64,000 bases of DNA, taken from NCBI GenBank assembly GCA_023512835.1, contig CM042084.1:9420842-9484841 (forward strand). The letters run 5' to 3'. This document shows positions 1-12,354 of this stretch, in pieces (the first letter of the stretch is position 1; each line of letters opens with the position of its first letter). The notes under the pieces are model-generated. The model was not told the origin of the DNA. It saw only the letters and a list, made by a program, of their open reading frames with translations, and searched no databases. The position numbers were made by a program, and so were the translations under genes. The DNA comes from Taxillus chinensis (lineage: Eukaryota > Streptophyta > Magnoliopsida > Santalales > Loranthaceae).

Positions 1-299
1 GAGGAATAATATGATTTTCCCAAATAATATTCGGTCAAAGGTATATGTGATGTAAGATAAACATGATTCTTGTAATTTGATGTAAATTATTCTCAATTTG
101 ATAAGCTAACTTGTCATAACATTTTTCTTTTATTTGTATAACACCTACTTGAAATAACTAGGACTTGAAGTGTCAAAAAAAACTTAGTTTGATGCTAAAT
201 ATTGTATAACGGTATATAATAAGCAAACTAACTCGAGATTTGTCATAATTTATTCTTGTCACTTTTGACTTGGATCAGTGTACAAGTATATTTATTACT
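1..299. other. AT-rich non-coding DNA
   Basis: No convincing coding frame, RNA gene or repeat boundary was seen. It is probably the edge of the repeat that follows. Confidence 0.3.
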
Positions 300-2010
300 T
301 GTTGATCAGGGGGTTTTTATCACCTTTTTAGGGTCACTTTGAGTACATTTTTATATTCTTTTACTTCATTTATTGCCCAATTAAGCTACATTATTACATT
401 TGCATGCCTTAACCCAGAATAGAGGATTTCTTGGAGTTTTTGTAGTATTTTTATTATGTTTTGGTAGAAATTTAAGAATCAAGGAAGAATTCACCGAATC
501 ATCAGAACGAAGTTAGAATCCGAAAGACCTAAAGATATGAATTTAAAGTTAGTCGAGTGAAGGTCGGGTGATGCCGATTTTTACATATTTGGAGTCCTAG
601 AGCCTTAGTGAAGAAAACATCGGGTGAAATCTGAGGTGATCGAGTGAAGGTTGGGTAAAACTTTCTTCACCCCACCAAGCCAAAAATTCGGTGTTGGAAT
701 CGTCGTTATAGAAGCTCACTTATTACCTTCTGGGAAGAAGTTATTTGGACAAGGAATAAGCATTAACTTTGAAGTTAAAGTACAATTAAAAGAGGAAATT
801 CAAATTCAAATAGAGTACCTTACATTGGGACAAGTGCCTTCTCAGATTTAAATGAATATAATAAGTGATGAATATTTAATCTCTTTTTTAAATTAAAAAA
901 AAAGTTACAAGAGATTAAATGGAAGTATTTAGTTGGAGGAATTATAAGGAATAATAAAGAAATTCAAATTTAAACATTTAAATCCAAGCTTGGGAGGCTA
1001 TAAAAGGGCATCAAATCATCCAATTTTCTACCATTTTACATTTACTATTCTACCCTCATCTAGAATAGAGAAAGGGATATTTGAAGAAGGTTTGGGTATC
1101 AATTAAAGCTTGAAGACATTCTACTTAGAAAAAAAGATCAACCTTGAAAATTCTTGGTCAAAATAGGCAAACAATTCTTATTGTATTCTTTTTCCATGCT
1201 TTGTAATTCATTTTTCTTCAACCAAACTATGATAGCTTAAAAACCCTTAATTGGGGTAAAGATGGAGTTTGATATAATGAATTAGATTGTAATGTTTTAG
1301 TTTATTTTTTTTCTCATTGTGAGTTTTTATTGAATATCTTGAATTTAAAACATAAAATGGATTTGGCCACTTTATTTTATCATCATAGGTATTTATGTAA
1401 ATGATTGAAAATTGAAACATAATTACTATAAAAATATAGATAATCAAACTAGGGGTTACATAATTTGCGAAAGTTAGTATAAAACATAGGATACCAAGTT
1501 GAAAGTGGGTATGGTGCTAACTCTAGACCAAATAACTCAAAATTTAAAGGGTCACCCGTCCCCCATGCTAAGGTGTACACAGAATTATAGCACTTAGGAA
1601 AGGTTAATTCATGCATTAGAGGTTAGGTATTGAATAATGATCACAAGGAAATAATTAGATTAAACTAAGGCATACTCTTTGAAAAAATACATCAAACGAA
1701 ATCCTAACTCTAATCGCCTTCATAAATTGAATTTCTCTCTACTGTAGAAAACATTTTCCATCTCTCACATCTTCTAAAGCAATTTATTTAAATTTAGTTC
1801 TATGTTCACATCATTCCAACCAAAATTACCTTCAAAGCTAGTTTAAAATTTCCAAATTCTTCATCCTTCCCTTGAGTTTGACAATCGTACTTAAAATCAC
1901 TTTATTACTTGTCATGATTCGTACACTTGCGATTCACCGACCACTTATTACAATATTATTCATTTTAGTCGGGCGACATGATTTTCACAACTTCTAACAG
2001 CATATAGGAT
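300..2010 (+). repeat. Possible degenerate LTR (gypsy-like)
   Basis: The segment starts with a TGTTGATCAGGGGG-type end. A TATA-like motif (ctataaaagg) lies at 998-1007, with a polymerase II-like leader after it. Near the right side, at about 1918-1935, is a motif of the kind GATTCGTACACTTGCGATT that is often met close to the 3' end of plant LTRs. The only longer frames are low-complexity and match no domain I know. No partner LTR and no matching target duplication were found, so this may be a solo LTR or a decayed fragment. The boundaries are approximate and the assignment is inference. Confidence 0.3.
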
Positions 2011-3458
2011 TGTGTCTTTCACACACACACACACAAGCTAGCAATAGATAACTTCTTCTGAGACAATTTCTAGGGAAATAATATGAAACATTAATCAGCA
2101 AACCAAAAGAGGAAACAGGAAAATTAAATAAACAAAGTGACACGACAACTAATGACTTTTTGGGCAAGGGCTACTATTGATGCCGACTAAGAGGAGGTGA
2201 AGTTTAATTCTACATTAAAATACATACGTTGTTGAAGATTCTTGGTAAAACCGACGACTAAGTGAGTGGTGGGTCAATGTAATTAAGGTTTAACGAATAT
2301 CATTTTATAGATCCTAGGTGGGTCTGGAAAATCTACATCAAGACACACACACACACACACACACAGATATATATATATATATCAGCAGCTAGTATCTAGG
2401 AAGAATAGTGCACCTACATGCGTTGACCCGTTTACACCAGCGCATAAATAATTATGCAATTAATCACAGCCCTTGCTCATAAATTATCCTCATTCAAAAG
2501 CTAATTAATTTGGACTAAAAACTAGAACATAGGGTATCTGTCTTAGTGTCATAGGCCAAGCATAGCCATCCTAGCCTGTGGAACATTGAATCCAGAGCCA
2601 ACCAATAGCCTTAACTCAAGGATATGAGAGATGGGACACAGATTTTTTGATAGATACCTTCTAATTTCATTGATTTAACACAATGATACTTATATTAGGC
2701 TATGACTCCTACAAGCCTATATTCCAGTTTCTTACATTTCATTTGTTGCACATTAATTATTTTTGAAAACAGAAATATTTTTTTAAATTATGAATTTAGA
2801 TAAATTTTTAACACTCTTTTTGTTTGTATTTTTAAATAATATTAATATTTGTACTTTATAAATTCCAAATTTGTTACATGATAAAGTAATTCGAAAAATT
2901 ACTCTTAAATTAATTTTGCATTTATAAAAATGTAGAAACATTTTTATAAATGTGTTTTTTATTTGCCATGGGAAAGCCATTTGACCTGCATGTCCTATAT
3001 GTACTTGTTTGCTCTTATGGTTACTATATTGTTTTTTGGAGCTTACTTTGCATATCTTTTTGGTATTGCCTTATGAATTTGCAAACCTATTCTAGCGTTA
3101 GGTTAAGGGTGGCTTTGGTTTGGCCTCCTTGCTAGACCTTAAAGGGTGGGGCTGTGTTATGAAGTATCATGAATCTTCTCCTATTTTTTTTCTTTCTTTC
3201 TTTTTTTTGTGCCTTTTTCTAATTGCATGTTTATTGGACCGGTTATGGGCTTAGCCTCTCATTGCTCTTGGAAGAACATCGGGTCTTGTAGCAATCTCTC
3301 TTTTAATGTTTTATGTTATTTTTATTCTAATCGTTTTCTAAGGAATTGGTTCTTGAATGTTACTATTATGTTTCCGATTTTGGAAAGCTAGACTGAGTAC
3401 GTAACTACCACATATTCACACTTAAATGGTCAATGGATTAATGATTAACACCTAAAAT
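2011..3458. other. Intergenic, AT-rich, with CA/TA microsatellite
   Basis: No gene was recognised. A compound (AC)n-(AT)n tract lies at about 2342-2381 and a short (CA)n at about 2021-2034. Small frames at 2783-3391 have no recognisable domain and are hydrophobic, as expected from translated AT-rich DNA. Confidence 0.4.
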
Positions 3459-5297
3459 GTTGGATTGGGTGCCCTAGACCCAACCACTGTACATGTATAT
3501 CTTGGGGTTTCATTTTATTACACATTATGTGTTTATATATTTATCAGTGTATGTTTATTATTCTTCCACGTTCACATACACGATAATGTCCATAGTATAT
3601 TGTCGCATCAATCGGTTATAGCAGTCCCTGCTATAATGAGAACCTATTGGATGTTATGACAATATCTTAAACTATATGTCCTATGGTCTAGATACATCTT
3701 TCTGATTGGACACAGAAGATGTCTGACTATCAGGTGTTGGGGGCTCATAAGCATTGAGACACTTTCTCATAGTGTTCGCACTTGGTGATCTCCAAGTTTG
3801 GGAGATCATGAGGACTGACCCGTTAATGAGAACGGCACATCAAGATGCCATTGATCGTTCTCATCTATAGACGTGTGTATTGGTCCTCTGACTTGAGACC
3901 ATTGTTATTGAATAGCACGAATCACATACTTTGATACATGATGAAAACCATGACATAGATGCTCGTGGCGAGGTAGCTTGTGTTAGGTATGTCATGACTG
4001 GTATGACAATAACAGATGGGTCAAGAGAGGATTTGTCCCTTCCAAGTTATGGAAGATGACATCGCTGGCCCTTTGACTTGATGATAGTGTCTGTACTGAA
4101 ATCTATGGCCATGGCGTTCCAGACAAGTACATCAGAAAGTCAAAGAAAAATATAACAAGCAATAGGACTGATGGTATAGGTATGCATTCCGCTTGTTGCG
4201 ATGTCCGAGACAAAAGGATTAAAATACACAGTGAACATTTGTAGGAAGCTGTCGACTTATACGATATATCTCATCCTTTTTGGTCGCCGTGTCGTGTTGC
4301 TAGACAATGTTCACGGACTATGGTGGGACCATAGCCATTAAGGAATGAACCTAGAGGGTCACACAATAGTGTATTTGGTAGGTCCAGTAGTTCAGTGGAA
4401 CTACACAAAGCAATCAGTCCAGTTTGATTCAAGTTCGAAATCAATAAGAGCCCGGATTGCTAGATCGACTCAAAATCACTATTCGAGCCAGAATAAGTGA
4501 TTCGGATCATCATTTAGGAATTCTGAGGGCATATCCGAGTTCAGGAGATTGCCACAATTGAACGTGTTCAGTTTGGAATTTTTCGGCGCTCAGGTTCCAG
4601 TGGCGTCCACACGGGCACAGATAGGGCCCACACGAGATGAGACGAGAGGGGACATATGTCACACCATGTGGAAACATGAGTGGCCCATGTTTTTGGTTTA
4701 TTAGGGCCTATTTTCAAAGGGTTACATCCTAGGTTTGGAAATGGGTGACTTATAAAACAAAATAAATAAAACAAAAGTGTTATTTTATTAATAATGAGAC
4801 TTTGGCATATATTATTAAGGGGAGTGAGGAAATTCGTGGAAAATGATTTTTTGGGTGCTTTAGAGAACAAATAACTCATTCTCCCACTTCTCTCCTCTCT
4901 CTCCCTTTCTCCCCCTTGCTTCTAAGTTGCAGATTAAGCAAGAAATAGCTCGTTTTGTTGTACGCTGCAACAAATGGAGCAATAGGTTGATCAAACGGAC
5001 GAATTCATGGAGTCTTTACGCTCGTGCTAGCACCTGAACGTGGGACGGAACGTCCGTGGACCGCCGGTGCACGTGGACTGCTCTAGAGAGCTCCTGGTTT
5101 GGAGTTTCTGCATCGACGAGCACAGATACTGCTAGAAATTACGAGTATGTAATTTTTTGTTTTGCTTTTTAAAATTTCAATTAAACACCTCTAGATGAAG
5201 GTTCCACCTCTTAGGATGCCATGTATAAAATTTCATAATTTTATACGGCCGTTTAGGACCCGAACGGCACGCTTCTGCTGCGCACGGAACCTACATA
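3459..5297 (+). repeat. Large LTR-like repeat beginning TGTTGGATTGGGTGCCC
   Basis: It begins with TGTTGGATTGGGTGCCCTAG and holds about 1.8 kb of sequence of even composition without an ORF. A pyrimidine-rich stretch (ctctcctctctctccctttctccc) occurs near 4890-4915. A GC-richer tail near 5245-5290 resembles the 3' part of large plant copia or LARD-type LTRs. No primer-binding site, polypurine tract or second copy is in the window. I read it as a solo LTR or a fragment of a large non-autonomous element; the identification rests on the look of the sequence only. Confidence 0.35.
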
Positions 5298-6149
5298 AAA
5301 GAGGTTACCCAATGAGTGTTATCTCAAAATAAATCTATCACTTGTACATCATACAACCGTGATATATGTGTACATTCCTACATGATATGAAACTAACATA
5401 AATTAATCATTTAATAATAAAACTATCTCATTAATCCATTACAACTTCACGGACCCTTATCCAGATAATAAATAAATCAAATCATATATCAAGTATCATT
5501 ACAGAATAAATAAATCAAGTCATTACATTGATTATGAAATAGCTAACAATCAACTTCTAGGGTTGCCTCTAGTTAACCGTCAATACCTAGAAAACATATC
5601 AACAATGTAAGAATGAATACAATTGCCAGTAAGTGACCTAAAACTTCATACTAACCCTACAACCCAAACTAGACCATCACGCCCCCAAATTCCAAGGAAC
5701 CCGAAACCAGGAACGTGACTTCTCCTTGCCCATACTTGAAGAGTCAAGGAGTTGGTGACAAGCACCAATAGAGAATTCACCGTTGGTGCTGTCTCAATCA
5801 TGCAAATTTATACAGTCACACATCAAGGGTAATCCTATACTTTCTCATATATCATCATACATACAATATGTCAAACAGTCATACATATATCACATCACAA
5901 ATAGTACAAATACAACTGTCCATGAACTCATGTCCAGAATAATACATAATTAATACAAAATACAGCAATGTATCATACATCAGAGTAGTGGGCACGTCTT
6001 CTTGGAATAAAATTCCTCCGTTAGTCTCGGGTCGCACCTGAAAAGGATAAACAACAAGGTATGGGTGAGCTATATGCTCAGTAGGTGACCCCATAACTAC
6101 AAAAAACAGACAAGTTTTTACTATATGCTCAATGTACTCGTGCACCGTG
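5298..6149 (-). repeat. Older repeat, left part, split by copia element 1
   Basis: This segment and 12,355-15,320 flank the copia insertion and share its TAGTA target duplication, so they were once contiguous. Read on the minus strand, a pyrimidine tract ending TTTTCAGGTGCGACC follows a phrase like CACTGAGCATATAGCTCACCC (about 6028-6095). This layout recurs in the long LTRs of plant chromoviruses (Tekay/Del type). The 88-residue minus frame at 5879-6145 is not a recognisable protein. Confidence 0.3.
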
Positions 6150-6154
6150 TAGTA
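6150..6154. repeat. Target-site duplication TAGTA, left copy
   Basis: TAGTA directly precedes the TG start of the left LTR and is identical to the five bases after the right LTR (12350-12354). Five-bp duplications are the rule for Ty1/copia integrase. Confidence 0.9.
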
Positions 6155-6898
6155 TGTTGGATAATATAAAAATTTATGCTGATTTAAAAACTAAACACAA
6201 GAATACAAACTAAATCAGAAAACACATAAAATTTAATTCCAAAGAAAAAAATACGTACAAGTAAGTTCTAGAATTAAATTAACTGAAACATTGAATCAAA
6301 TCTAGTGTTTGACACTATCTCCTTAAGACAAAATCTGCCCCTCCACTGGTGCTTATGGTTGTAGATGGCAGTTACCTCCTAGGATAATTTGATTCTTCAA
6401 TTATAGAAGCAAGCACTGCAATCTATAATTACAGCGAACCAAAAGACAATATTTCTCTCTTTGTATATATGGATAATACTAACTTGGAGGAAGGGAAAGA
6501 ATTAATTGATTTGATGAATGATATAATGGCCTATTTATAGATTCCTACATGACCCTTGACAATGACCCTAAGAGTTATCATTGATAACTTTTCATCTTAA
6601 ATGACATATTCCTTGGTAAAAGGTATGCCTAAAAGTTATCATTGATGGCTTTTCATCCTAAAGGATATACTTCTTGGTAAAAGGTGTGCCTATTCATTTA
6701 AAAATAATCCTTTAAGGACACACCTATTGGTAATGGTGTATCTTTTCATGAAAGATAACGCTCCAAATGACATGCCTATTAGTAATGATGTACCTTTACA
6801 TGAAAAGGTAATACCCTAATGGACATATCTTTTGGTAATGATGTGTTTTTCCATGAAAAGGTATTAACCTATTTAATTTTTCATTTAATAATCTAACA
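6155..6898 (-). repeat. Copia element 1, 3' LTR
   Basis: A 744-bp direct repeat beginning TGTTGGATAATA and ending CTAACA on the plus strand. It is the downstream LTR because the polypurine tract lies beside it and the coding frames run on minus toward it. Confidence 0.93.
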
Positions 6899-6910
6899 AT
6901 CCCCCACATG
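6899..6910 (-). promoter_or_regulatory. Polypurine tract of copia element 1
   Basis: Plus-strand atcccccacatg reads CATGTGGGGGAT on minus and directly abuts the 3' LTR. This is the expected primer position for plus-strand DNA synthesis. Confidence 0.8.
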
Positions 6911-7494
6911 AATGAAAAATTAACTAACCCTTGTGATATACAGACTAAAAGAGAGAAAAACAGAAATTCATTGCTTCAGATAAAGTAGCTTGTGGCTTTG
7001 AACCTTTCCCTAGTGTAAAACTATCGAGCTTACTGGCTGATCAGTGAACATGATGTCTTGAACTGTTCAGCTTGTTTATGTAAACCAAGACAATAGTTTT
7101 CACACAGCTTCTTTCTTATTGTAATTGGTTCTCATTCTTGTGTTCATTTTGCCCCTGAACAATTCCTAGTTTCATGAATGCTTTAGAGAATTAAGCCTTA
7201 TTATTCTCACAGAAGCGGCCCCTTCTTCACTCATATAGGTGATCCTTATTAAGAATATTCTGTCATATTCCACTTGATGATTTCAAGTTATAAGGGTCAT
7301 TAAAAGCATAGCTTAACCTTTTACTCTCTACAGGTTTCACTACTTTATCATAGGAATAAGTTAGAGATTTCTCTCTATAGTGAGCTACTGAGTTATACAT
7401 AATTAGGTTGTCCCTTTTGAACCTAGATCTTGGGATCTCTAGTCAACTAGGTTGGGTTTCCATTAAGATAACTCTTATGTTATAGGCTTTAAGC

Positions 7495-8078
7495 TCATTC
7501 CCCTCGATGAATAACTTGCTCTCTAGTCAAACCTTTTGTTAACGGATCCGCAATATTATCTTTTGACTTAATGTAATCAATGGAAATAATTCCATTTGAG
7601 AGCAATTGTCTAACTATATTATGTCTTCGACGAATATGTCTTGATTTACCATTATACATTTCATTTTGTGCCCTTCCAATAGCAGATTGACTATCGCAAT
7701 GTATACATATTGTTGGCACAGGCTTTGACCACGTTGGAGTATCTTCTAAGAAATTTTTTAGCCACTCGGCTTCTTCTCCAGCTTTATCTAAAGCTATAAA
7801 CTCTGATTCCATTGTGGATCTTGCAATGCATGTTTGTTTTGACGATTTCCATGACACTGCTCCTCCACCAAGGGTAAATATATATCCACTTGTAGATTTG
7901 GAGTCATTTGTGTCAAAAATCCAATTTGTATCACTGTATCCTTCTAGAACAGCTGGATACCCGGTATAATGTAAGCCATAGTTTAAAGTATATTTTAAAT
8001 ATCTTAAAACTCTAATAATAGCTTTCCAATGATCTATACCTGGATTACAAGTGTATCTACTTAGCTTACTTACCGAGT
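7495..8078 (-). pseudogene. Copia 1 RNase H domain and end of RT
   Basis: The open frame 7495-7857 on minus encodes the C-terminal RNase H region, with SWKSSKQ, the [10 protein letters not shown] phrase, HCDSQSAIG and [11 protein letters not shown], all typical of copia RNase H. The same frame continues upstream toward 8078 with the connection segment (a [16 protein letters not shown] stretch). It is separated from the RT frame by what looks like a 5-bp tandem duplication (GCTTAGCTTA) near 8080-8090 that shifts the frame. Confidence 0.9.
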
Positions 8079-8081
8079 AAG

Positions 8082-8912
8082 CTAAGCTATGTCAAGTCTT
8101 GTACAATTCATTAAGTACATTGAACTCCCAATAATTTGAGAATATTCTAGTTGTGATATGCCTTTTCCTTTATTCTTTGACAGATGTAGACTTGTATCTA
8201 CTGGTGATTTCACAATATTGCAATCAAATTGATTGAATTTCTTTAATATTTTCTCAATGAAATGTGATTGAGATAATATTAATCTATTAGGTGTTTTAGA
8301 AATTTTAATTCCTAATATACCATCTGTAACACCTAAATCTTTCATGTCAAAGTTTGTAGATAATATCTTTTTAGTTCCTTTAATGATATTATCATTGCTA
8401 CCAATAATAAGCATATCATCAACATACAAATATACCATGACGTAGCCAATACTACACTCTTTTATATAGACACACTTATCACACTCATTAATCTTAAATC
8501 CATTCGATATCATTATTTTATCAAATTTTCCATGTCATTGCTTTGGAGCTTGTTTCAGTCCATATAGAGATTTTACAAGTCTACATACTTGTTTCTCTTT
8601 TCCCAGAACATTATATCCTTCTGGTTGTTCCATATAAATTTCCTCATCTAATTCTCCATTCAAAAATGCTGTTTTAACATCCATTTGATGAATCTCTAAG
8701 TTGTATATAGATGCAATAGCTATCATCATTCTAATGGATGTTATTCTTGTAACTGGTGAGTATGTGTCATAATAGTCGACTCCTTCTTTTTGTTTAAAGC
8801 CTTTGGCTACTAACCTTGCTTTATATTTGTCAATTGATCCATCAGCTTTTAATTTTCTTTTAAAAATCCACTTACACCCAAGAGGTTTATTTCCTGGTGG
8901 AAGATCTACCAA
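8082..8912 (-). pseudogene. Copia 1 reverse transcriptase (two fragments)
   Basis: The frame 8535-8912 carries the RT N-terminal part (GCKWIFKRKLKADGS, YKARLVAKGFKQKEGVDY, DVKTAFLNGEL, LYGLKQAPKQ). It ends in a TGA where a Trp codon is expected in relatives. The same frame continues 8082-8513 with the catalytic YVDDM box and LGI-like palm residues. A TGG to TGA change is a C-to-T change on the opposite strand, fitting cytosine deamination. The RT is otherwise well preserved. Confidence 0.93.
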
Positions 8913-8927
8913 TTCCCAAGTATGATT

Positions 8928-10319
8928 TTACATAATGGATTCAATTTCACTATTTATAGCTTCCTTCCAATAAGGAGCTTCCGAAGTTGACATAGCTTCA
9001 TTTAAGCTTCGATGTTCATTTTCTAACAAATAAGTTAGAAACTCAGGGTCATATGTTTTTGAGACTGTAGCCCTCTTACTACGTCTAGGCTCTTGATTAT
9101 CTTGATCTAGCTGATCACTAGGCGTAGGTTCAAAGGCTCTCTTATTTGAACTCACTATGTGTAAAGGCTTATTTGGAAATACAGTTTCAAAGAATAATGC
9201 ATTCCTTGATTCTATAATTGTATTTACACTTATATCAGGAATTTCTGATTTAAGAACAAGAAACCAATATGCACTGCTATTATGAGCATACCCTATGAAT
9301 ATACAATCAACAGTTTTAGGACCTATCTTTACCTTCTTAGGTATAGGCACAACTACTTTTGCCAAACACCCCCACACTTTTAAGAATTTATATGAAGGCT
9401 TTCGTCCTTTCCATAATTCGTATAGGGTTAAATTTGTTTTCTTATGAGGTATTTTATTGAGAATATAATTAGCTGAGAGAATTGCTTCCCCCCACAAGTT
9501 CTGAGGTAATACTGAACTTATTAACATTGTATTCATCAGCTCTTTTAAAGTTCTATTCTTTCTTTCAGCAACTCCATTTTGCTGGGGTGAACAAGGTGCA
9601 GTAGTTTGATGTATAATTCCATGAGCAGAGCAAAATTCACTAAATGAATCAGACTCATACTCACCACCTCTATCATTTCTTAGAACTTTAATTTTCCTGT
9701 TAAGTTGATTCTCAACCTCATTTTCATAATGTATAAATACATTTAATGTTTCATCCTTGCTTCTTAACAAATATACATAGCAGTATCTTGTGCAATCATC
9801 TATAAAAGTAAGAAAATACTTTTTCCCTCCTCTAGTTTGAATAAATTTTAAATCACATATATCACTATGGATTAACTCTAGAGGTTTAGACTTTCTTTCA
9901 ATTGAATTAAAAGAAGTCCTTGAAAGCTTAGCTTCCACACAAGTCACGCATTTAGAATTCCAATCAATTTCAAACTTAGGTAGAGAATTTAATTGAATTA
10001 ATTTACGAATAGTATAAAAATTAACATGTCCTAACCTACCATGCCATACATTAGAATTTTCAACAATATAAGCAGAAGAATAAATATTGTTATTAATAAC
10101 TTTAGGACATATAGTCATTACATTTATCTTAAACGGACCATCTGTCATATACTCTTTCCCCACATATATCCCATTTTTGATAAATATAAACTTATCAGAT
10201 TCAAATACAAGCTTAAAACCATTTTTACTCAATAGAGAACCAGAAACCAGATTTTTTCTAATATCTGGTACATGTAGCACATCATTCAGAGTTAGCTCTT
10301 TTCCAGAAGTCAATTTCAA
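8928..10319 (-). pseudogene. Copia 1 gag-pre-integrase and integrase
   Basis: A 463-codon open stretch. It starts in the linker after protease (LTSGKELTLNDVLHVP) and continues with the zinc-binding module WHGRLGHVN...CVTCVEAKLS (HHCC). The catalytic core has HSDICD, the central Asp in a DRGGEYES motif and Glu in PQQNGVAERKNRTL, so the DDE triad looks complete. It ends with the copia C-terminal domain (CIFIGYAHNSSAYWFL) and the start of RT, stopped by TAA at 8928-8930 where relatives have Gln. The stretch is intact apart from lost links at both ends. Confidence 0.93.
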
Positions 10320-10339
10320 AGTTATCTTCCCATGCCAGA

Positions 10340-10640
10340 CTATCTTTGAAAGCTGGAGTTGCCCATAAATAGTTGTTCACCATTATCTATTGGTTGATAA
10401 GAAGTAAACATGTTCTTATCTGAGCATATATGACGAGTAGCACCTATGTCCACCCACCATTCCTTAGTATTCCCAACAAGATTTACTTCTGACACTACTG
10501 CTGATAAATTCATGTCACTAACTGTATTAAACAGACTCTCTAACTCAGTCACATGAGCTTGAGCTCTCTTATTGTTCTCTTGAGTCTTTCGTTGACAACA
10601 ATCTTTAGCTTGATGTCCTGGCGTATCACATACAAAACAT
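10340..10640 (-). pseudogene. Copia 1 zinc knuckle and protease
   Basis: In one minus frame the zinc knuckle CFVCDTPGHQAKDC (codons about 10598-10639, spacing C-x2-C-x4-H-x4-C) is followed by the aspartic protease region WWVDIGATRHIC. The expected active site is D-S/T-G; here the middle residue is Ile (DIG), which should disable the protease. The frame closes at 10340 and is out of register with the integrase frame. Confidence 0.85.
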
Positions 10641-10711
10641 TTTCCTTTGAACCTCTTTGCATGTCTACCTTTAGGTCCTGTAAAAGTCTCTTCACCAGAA
10701 TGCTTCCTTTT

Positions 10712-11438
10712 CTAATTGGAGTGTGTGGGCCCATGTTCAACCATATTAGCCTTAGATTCTAGAAGATTCTTCCCATTCTTCCTTTCAGAATTTCGGTTAT
10801 CTTCTTCTATTCTCAATCTTACGATTAAGTCTTGTAAGCTCATTTCTTTGCGCTTATGCTTTAAGTAATTTTTGATTCCAAAGCGGTGGTAATTTTTCAA
10901 CTATCGCAGCAACTTGAAAAGATTCGCTTAAGGTCATACCTTCATCATGATTTTCATGTAAAATTACTTGAAGCTCTTGCACCTGGCTTATAATGGTCTT
11001 GGAATCAATCGTTTTGAAATCCAAAAATCTGCCAACCACGAACTTCTTGAGCCCAACATCCTCTGTCTTGTATTTCTTATCCAAAGAGTCCCATAACTCT
11101 TTTGCAGTTTTAATTGAACTATACACATTATATAATGTATTGACTAATGCATTAAGTATGTAATTCTTACATAAGAAATCAGAATGCTTCCATGCTTCCA
11201 CAGCCGCAACAGTGATTTTATCACTCTTTTCTTCATTAAGTATAGGGGCCGTTTCATAAAGGAATTTGGCTAAGTTCAATATAGTTAAATATAATAGCAT
11301 CTTTTGTTGCCATCTCTTGAACTCAGTTCCATTGAACTTTTCAGGCTTCTCTCCATGTGTAGGAACATGGTGAATTACTGCTACTCCAGATGCAACAATG
11401 TTTGTTTCACCATTTGGGATATTTTCCATTTTTAACAA
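10712..11438 (-). pseudogene. Copia 1 gag
   Basis: The frame 10854-11438 encodes a copia gag of the UBN2 type: EKFNGTEFKRWQQKMLLYL, LWDSLDKKYKTED, then a helical KFVVGRFLDFKTIDSKTI segment. A likely start is the second Met (MENIPNGETN, near 11429). Near 10,875 the frame shifts into 10712-10900 (KNYLKHKRKEMSLQDLIVRL), where gag continues until a TAG at 10712-10714. Both halves are clear, so the break is a recent indel rather than a boundary. Confidence 0.9.
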
Positions 11439-11606
11439 AATACAATTTTAATATTACTAGAATGTATCTAAATGAAAATAAATCACTCAATTTAAATTCT
11501 AAAATAATTTGTATACACTTGCAATGAAACTAACATTCAGAATATAAACTTATAAATAAAATTAATTTTATATATCAACATAAACTATAAAAATTTGTCT
11601 TAAGAT

Positions 11607-12349
11607 TGTTGGATAATATAAAAATTTATGCTGATTTAAAAACTAAACACAAGAATACAAACTAAATCAGAAAACACATAAAATTTAATTCCAAAGAAAA
11701 AAATACTTACAAGTAAGTTCTAGAATTAAATTAACTGAAACATTGAATCAAATCTAGTGTTTGACACTATCTCCTTAAGACAAAATCTGCCCCTCCACTG
11801 GTGCTTATGGTTGTAGATGGCAGTTACCTCCTAGGATAATTTGATTCTTCAATTATAGAAGCAAGCACTGCAATCTATAATTACAGCGAACCAAAAGACA
11901 ATATTTCTCTCTTTGTATATATGGATAATACTAACTTGGAGGAAGGGAAAGAATTAATTGATTTGATGAATGATAGAATGGCCTATTTATAGATTCCTAC
12001 ATGACCCTTGACAATGACCCTAAGAGTTATCATTGATAACTTTTCATCTTAAAGGACATATTCCTTGGTAAAAGGTATGCCTAAAAGTTATCATTGATGG
12101 CTTTTCATCCTAAAGGATATACTTCTTGGTAAAAGGTGTGCCTATTCATTTAAAAATAATCCTTTAAGGACACACCTATTGGTAATGGTATATCTTTTCA
12201 TGAAAGATAACGCTCCAAATGACATGCTATTAGTAATGATGTACCTTTACATGAAAGGGTAATACCCTAATGGACATATCTTTTGGTAATGATGTGTCTT
12301 TCCATGAAAATGTATTAACCTATTTAATTTTTCATTCAATAATCTAACA
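11607..12349 (-). repeat. Copia element 1, 5' LTR
   Basis: A 743-bp copy of the left LTR, about 99% identical and one base shorter. On minus it lies upstream of gag. The minus sequence just inside the LTR reads ATCTTAAGACAAATT, not the usual TGGTATCAGAGC primer site. Confidence 0.93.
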
Positions 12350-12354
12350 TAGTA
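12350..12354. repeat. Target-site duplication TAGTA, right copy
   Basis: Identical to 6150-6154 and directly next to the right LTR. Confidence 0.9.

Larger units (their letters stand above)
6155..12349 (-). mobile_element. Ty1/copia retrotransposon 1 (full length, decayed)
   Basis: This is a 6.2-kb element on the minus strand bounded by long direct repeats (LTRs 6155-6898 and 11607-12349), both TG...CA, with a perfect 5-bp target duplication. The internal order on minus is gag, CCHC zinc knuckle, protease, integrase, reverse transcriptase, RNase H, which is the copia order. The LTRs differ by about eight substitutions and one 1-bp gap, about 1.1%, so insertion was fairly recent. The polyprotein is broken by in-frame stops (TAG 10712-10714, TAA 8928-8930, TGA 8535-8537) and frameshifts near 10,875, 10,340 and 8,080. 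It is therefore not autonomous as read here. Confidence 0.95.

Noticed and set aside
651..851. 66-codon plus frame
   Set aside because: No domain; it lies in LTR-like repeat DNA.
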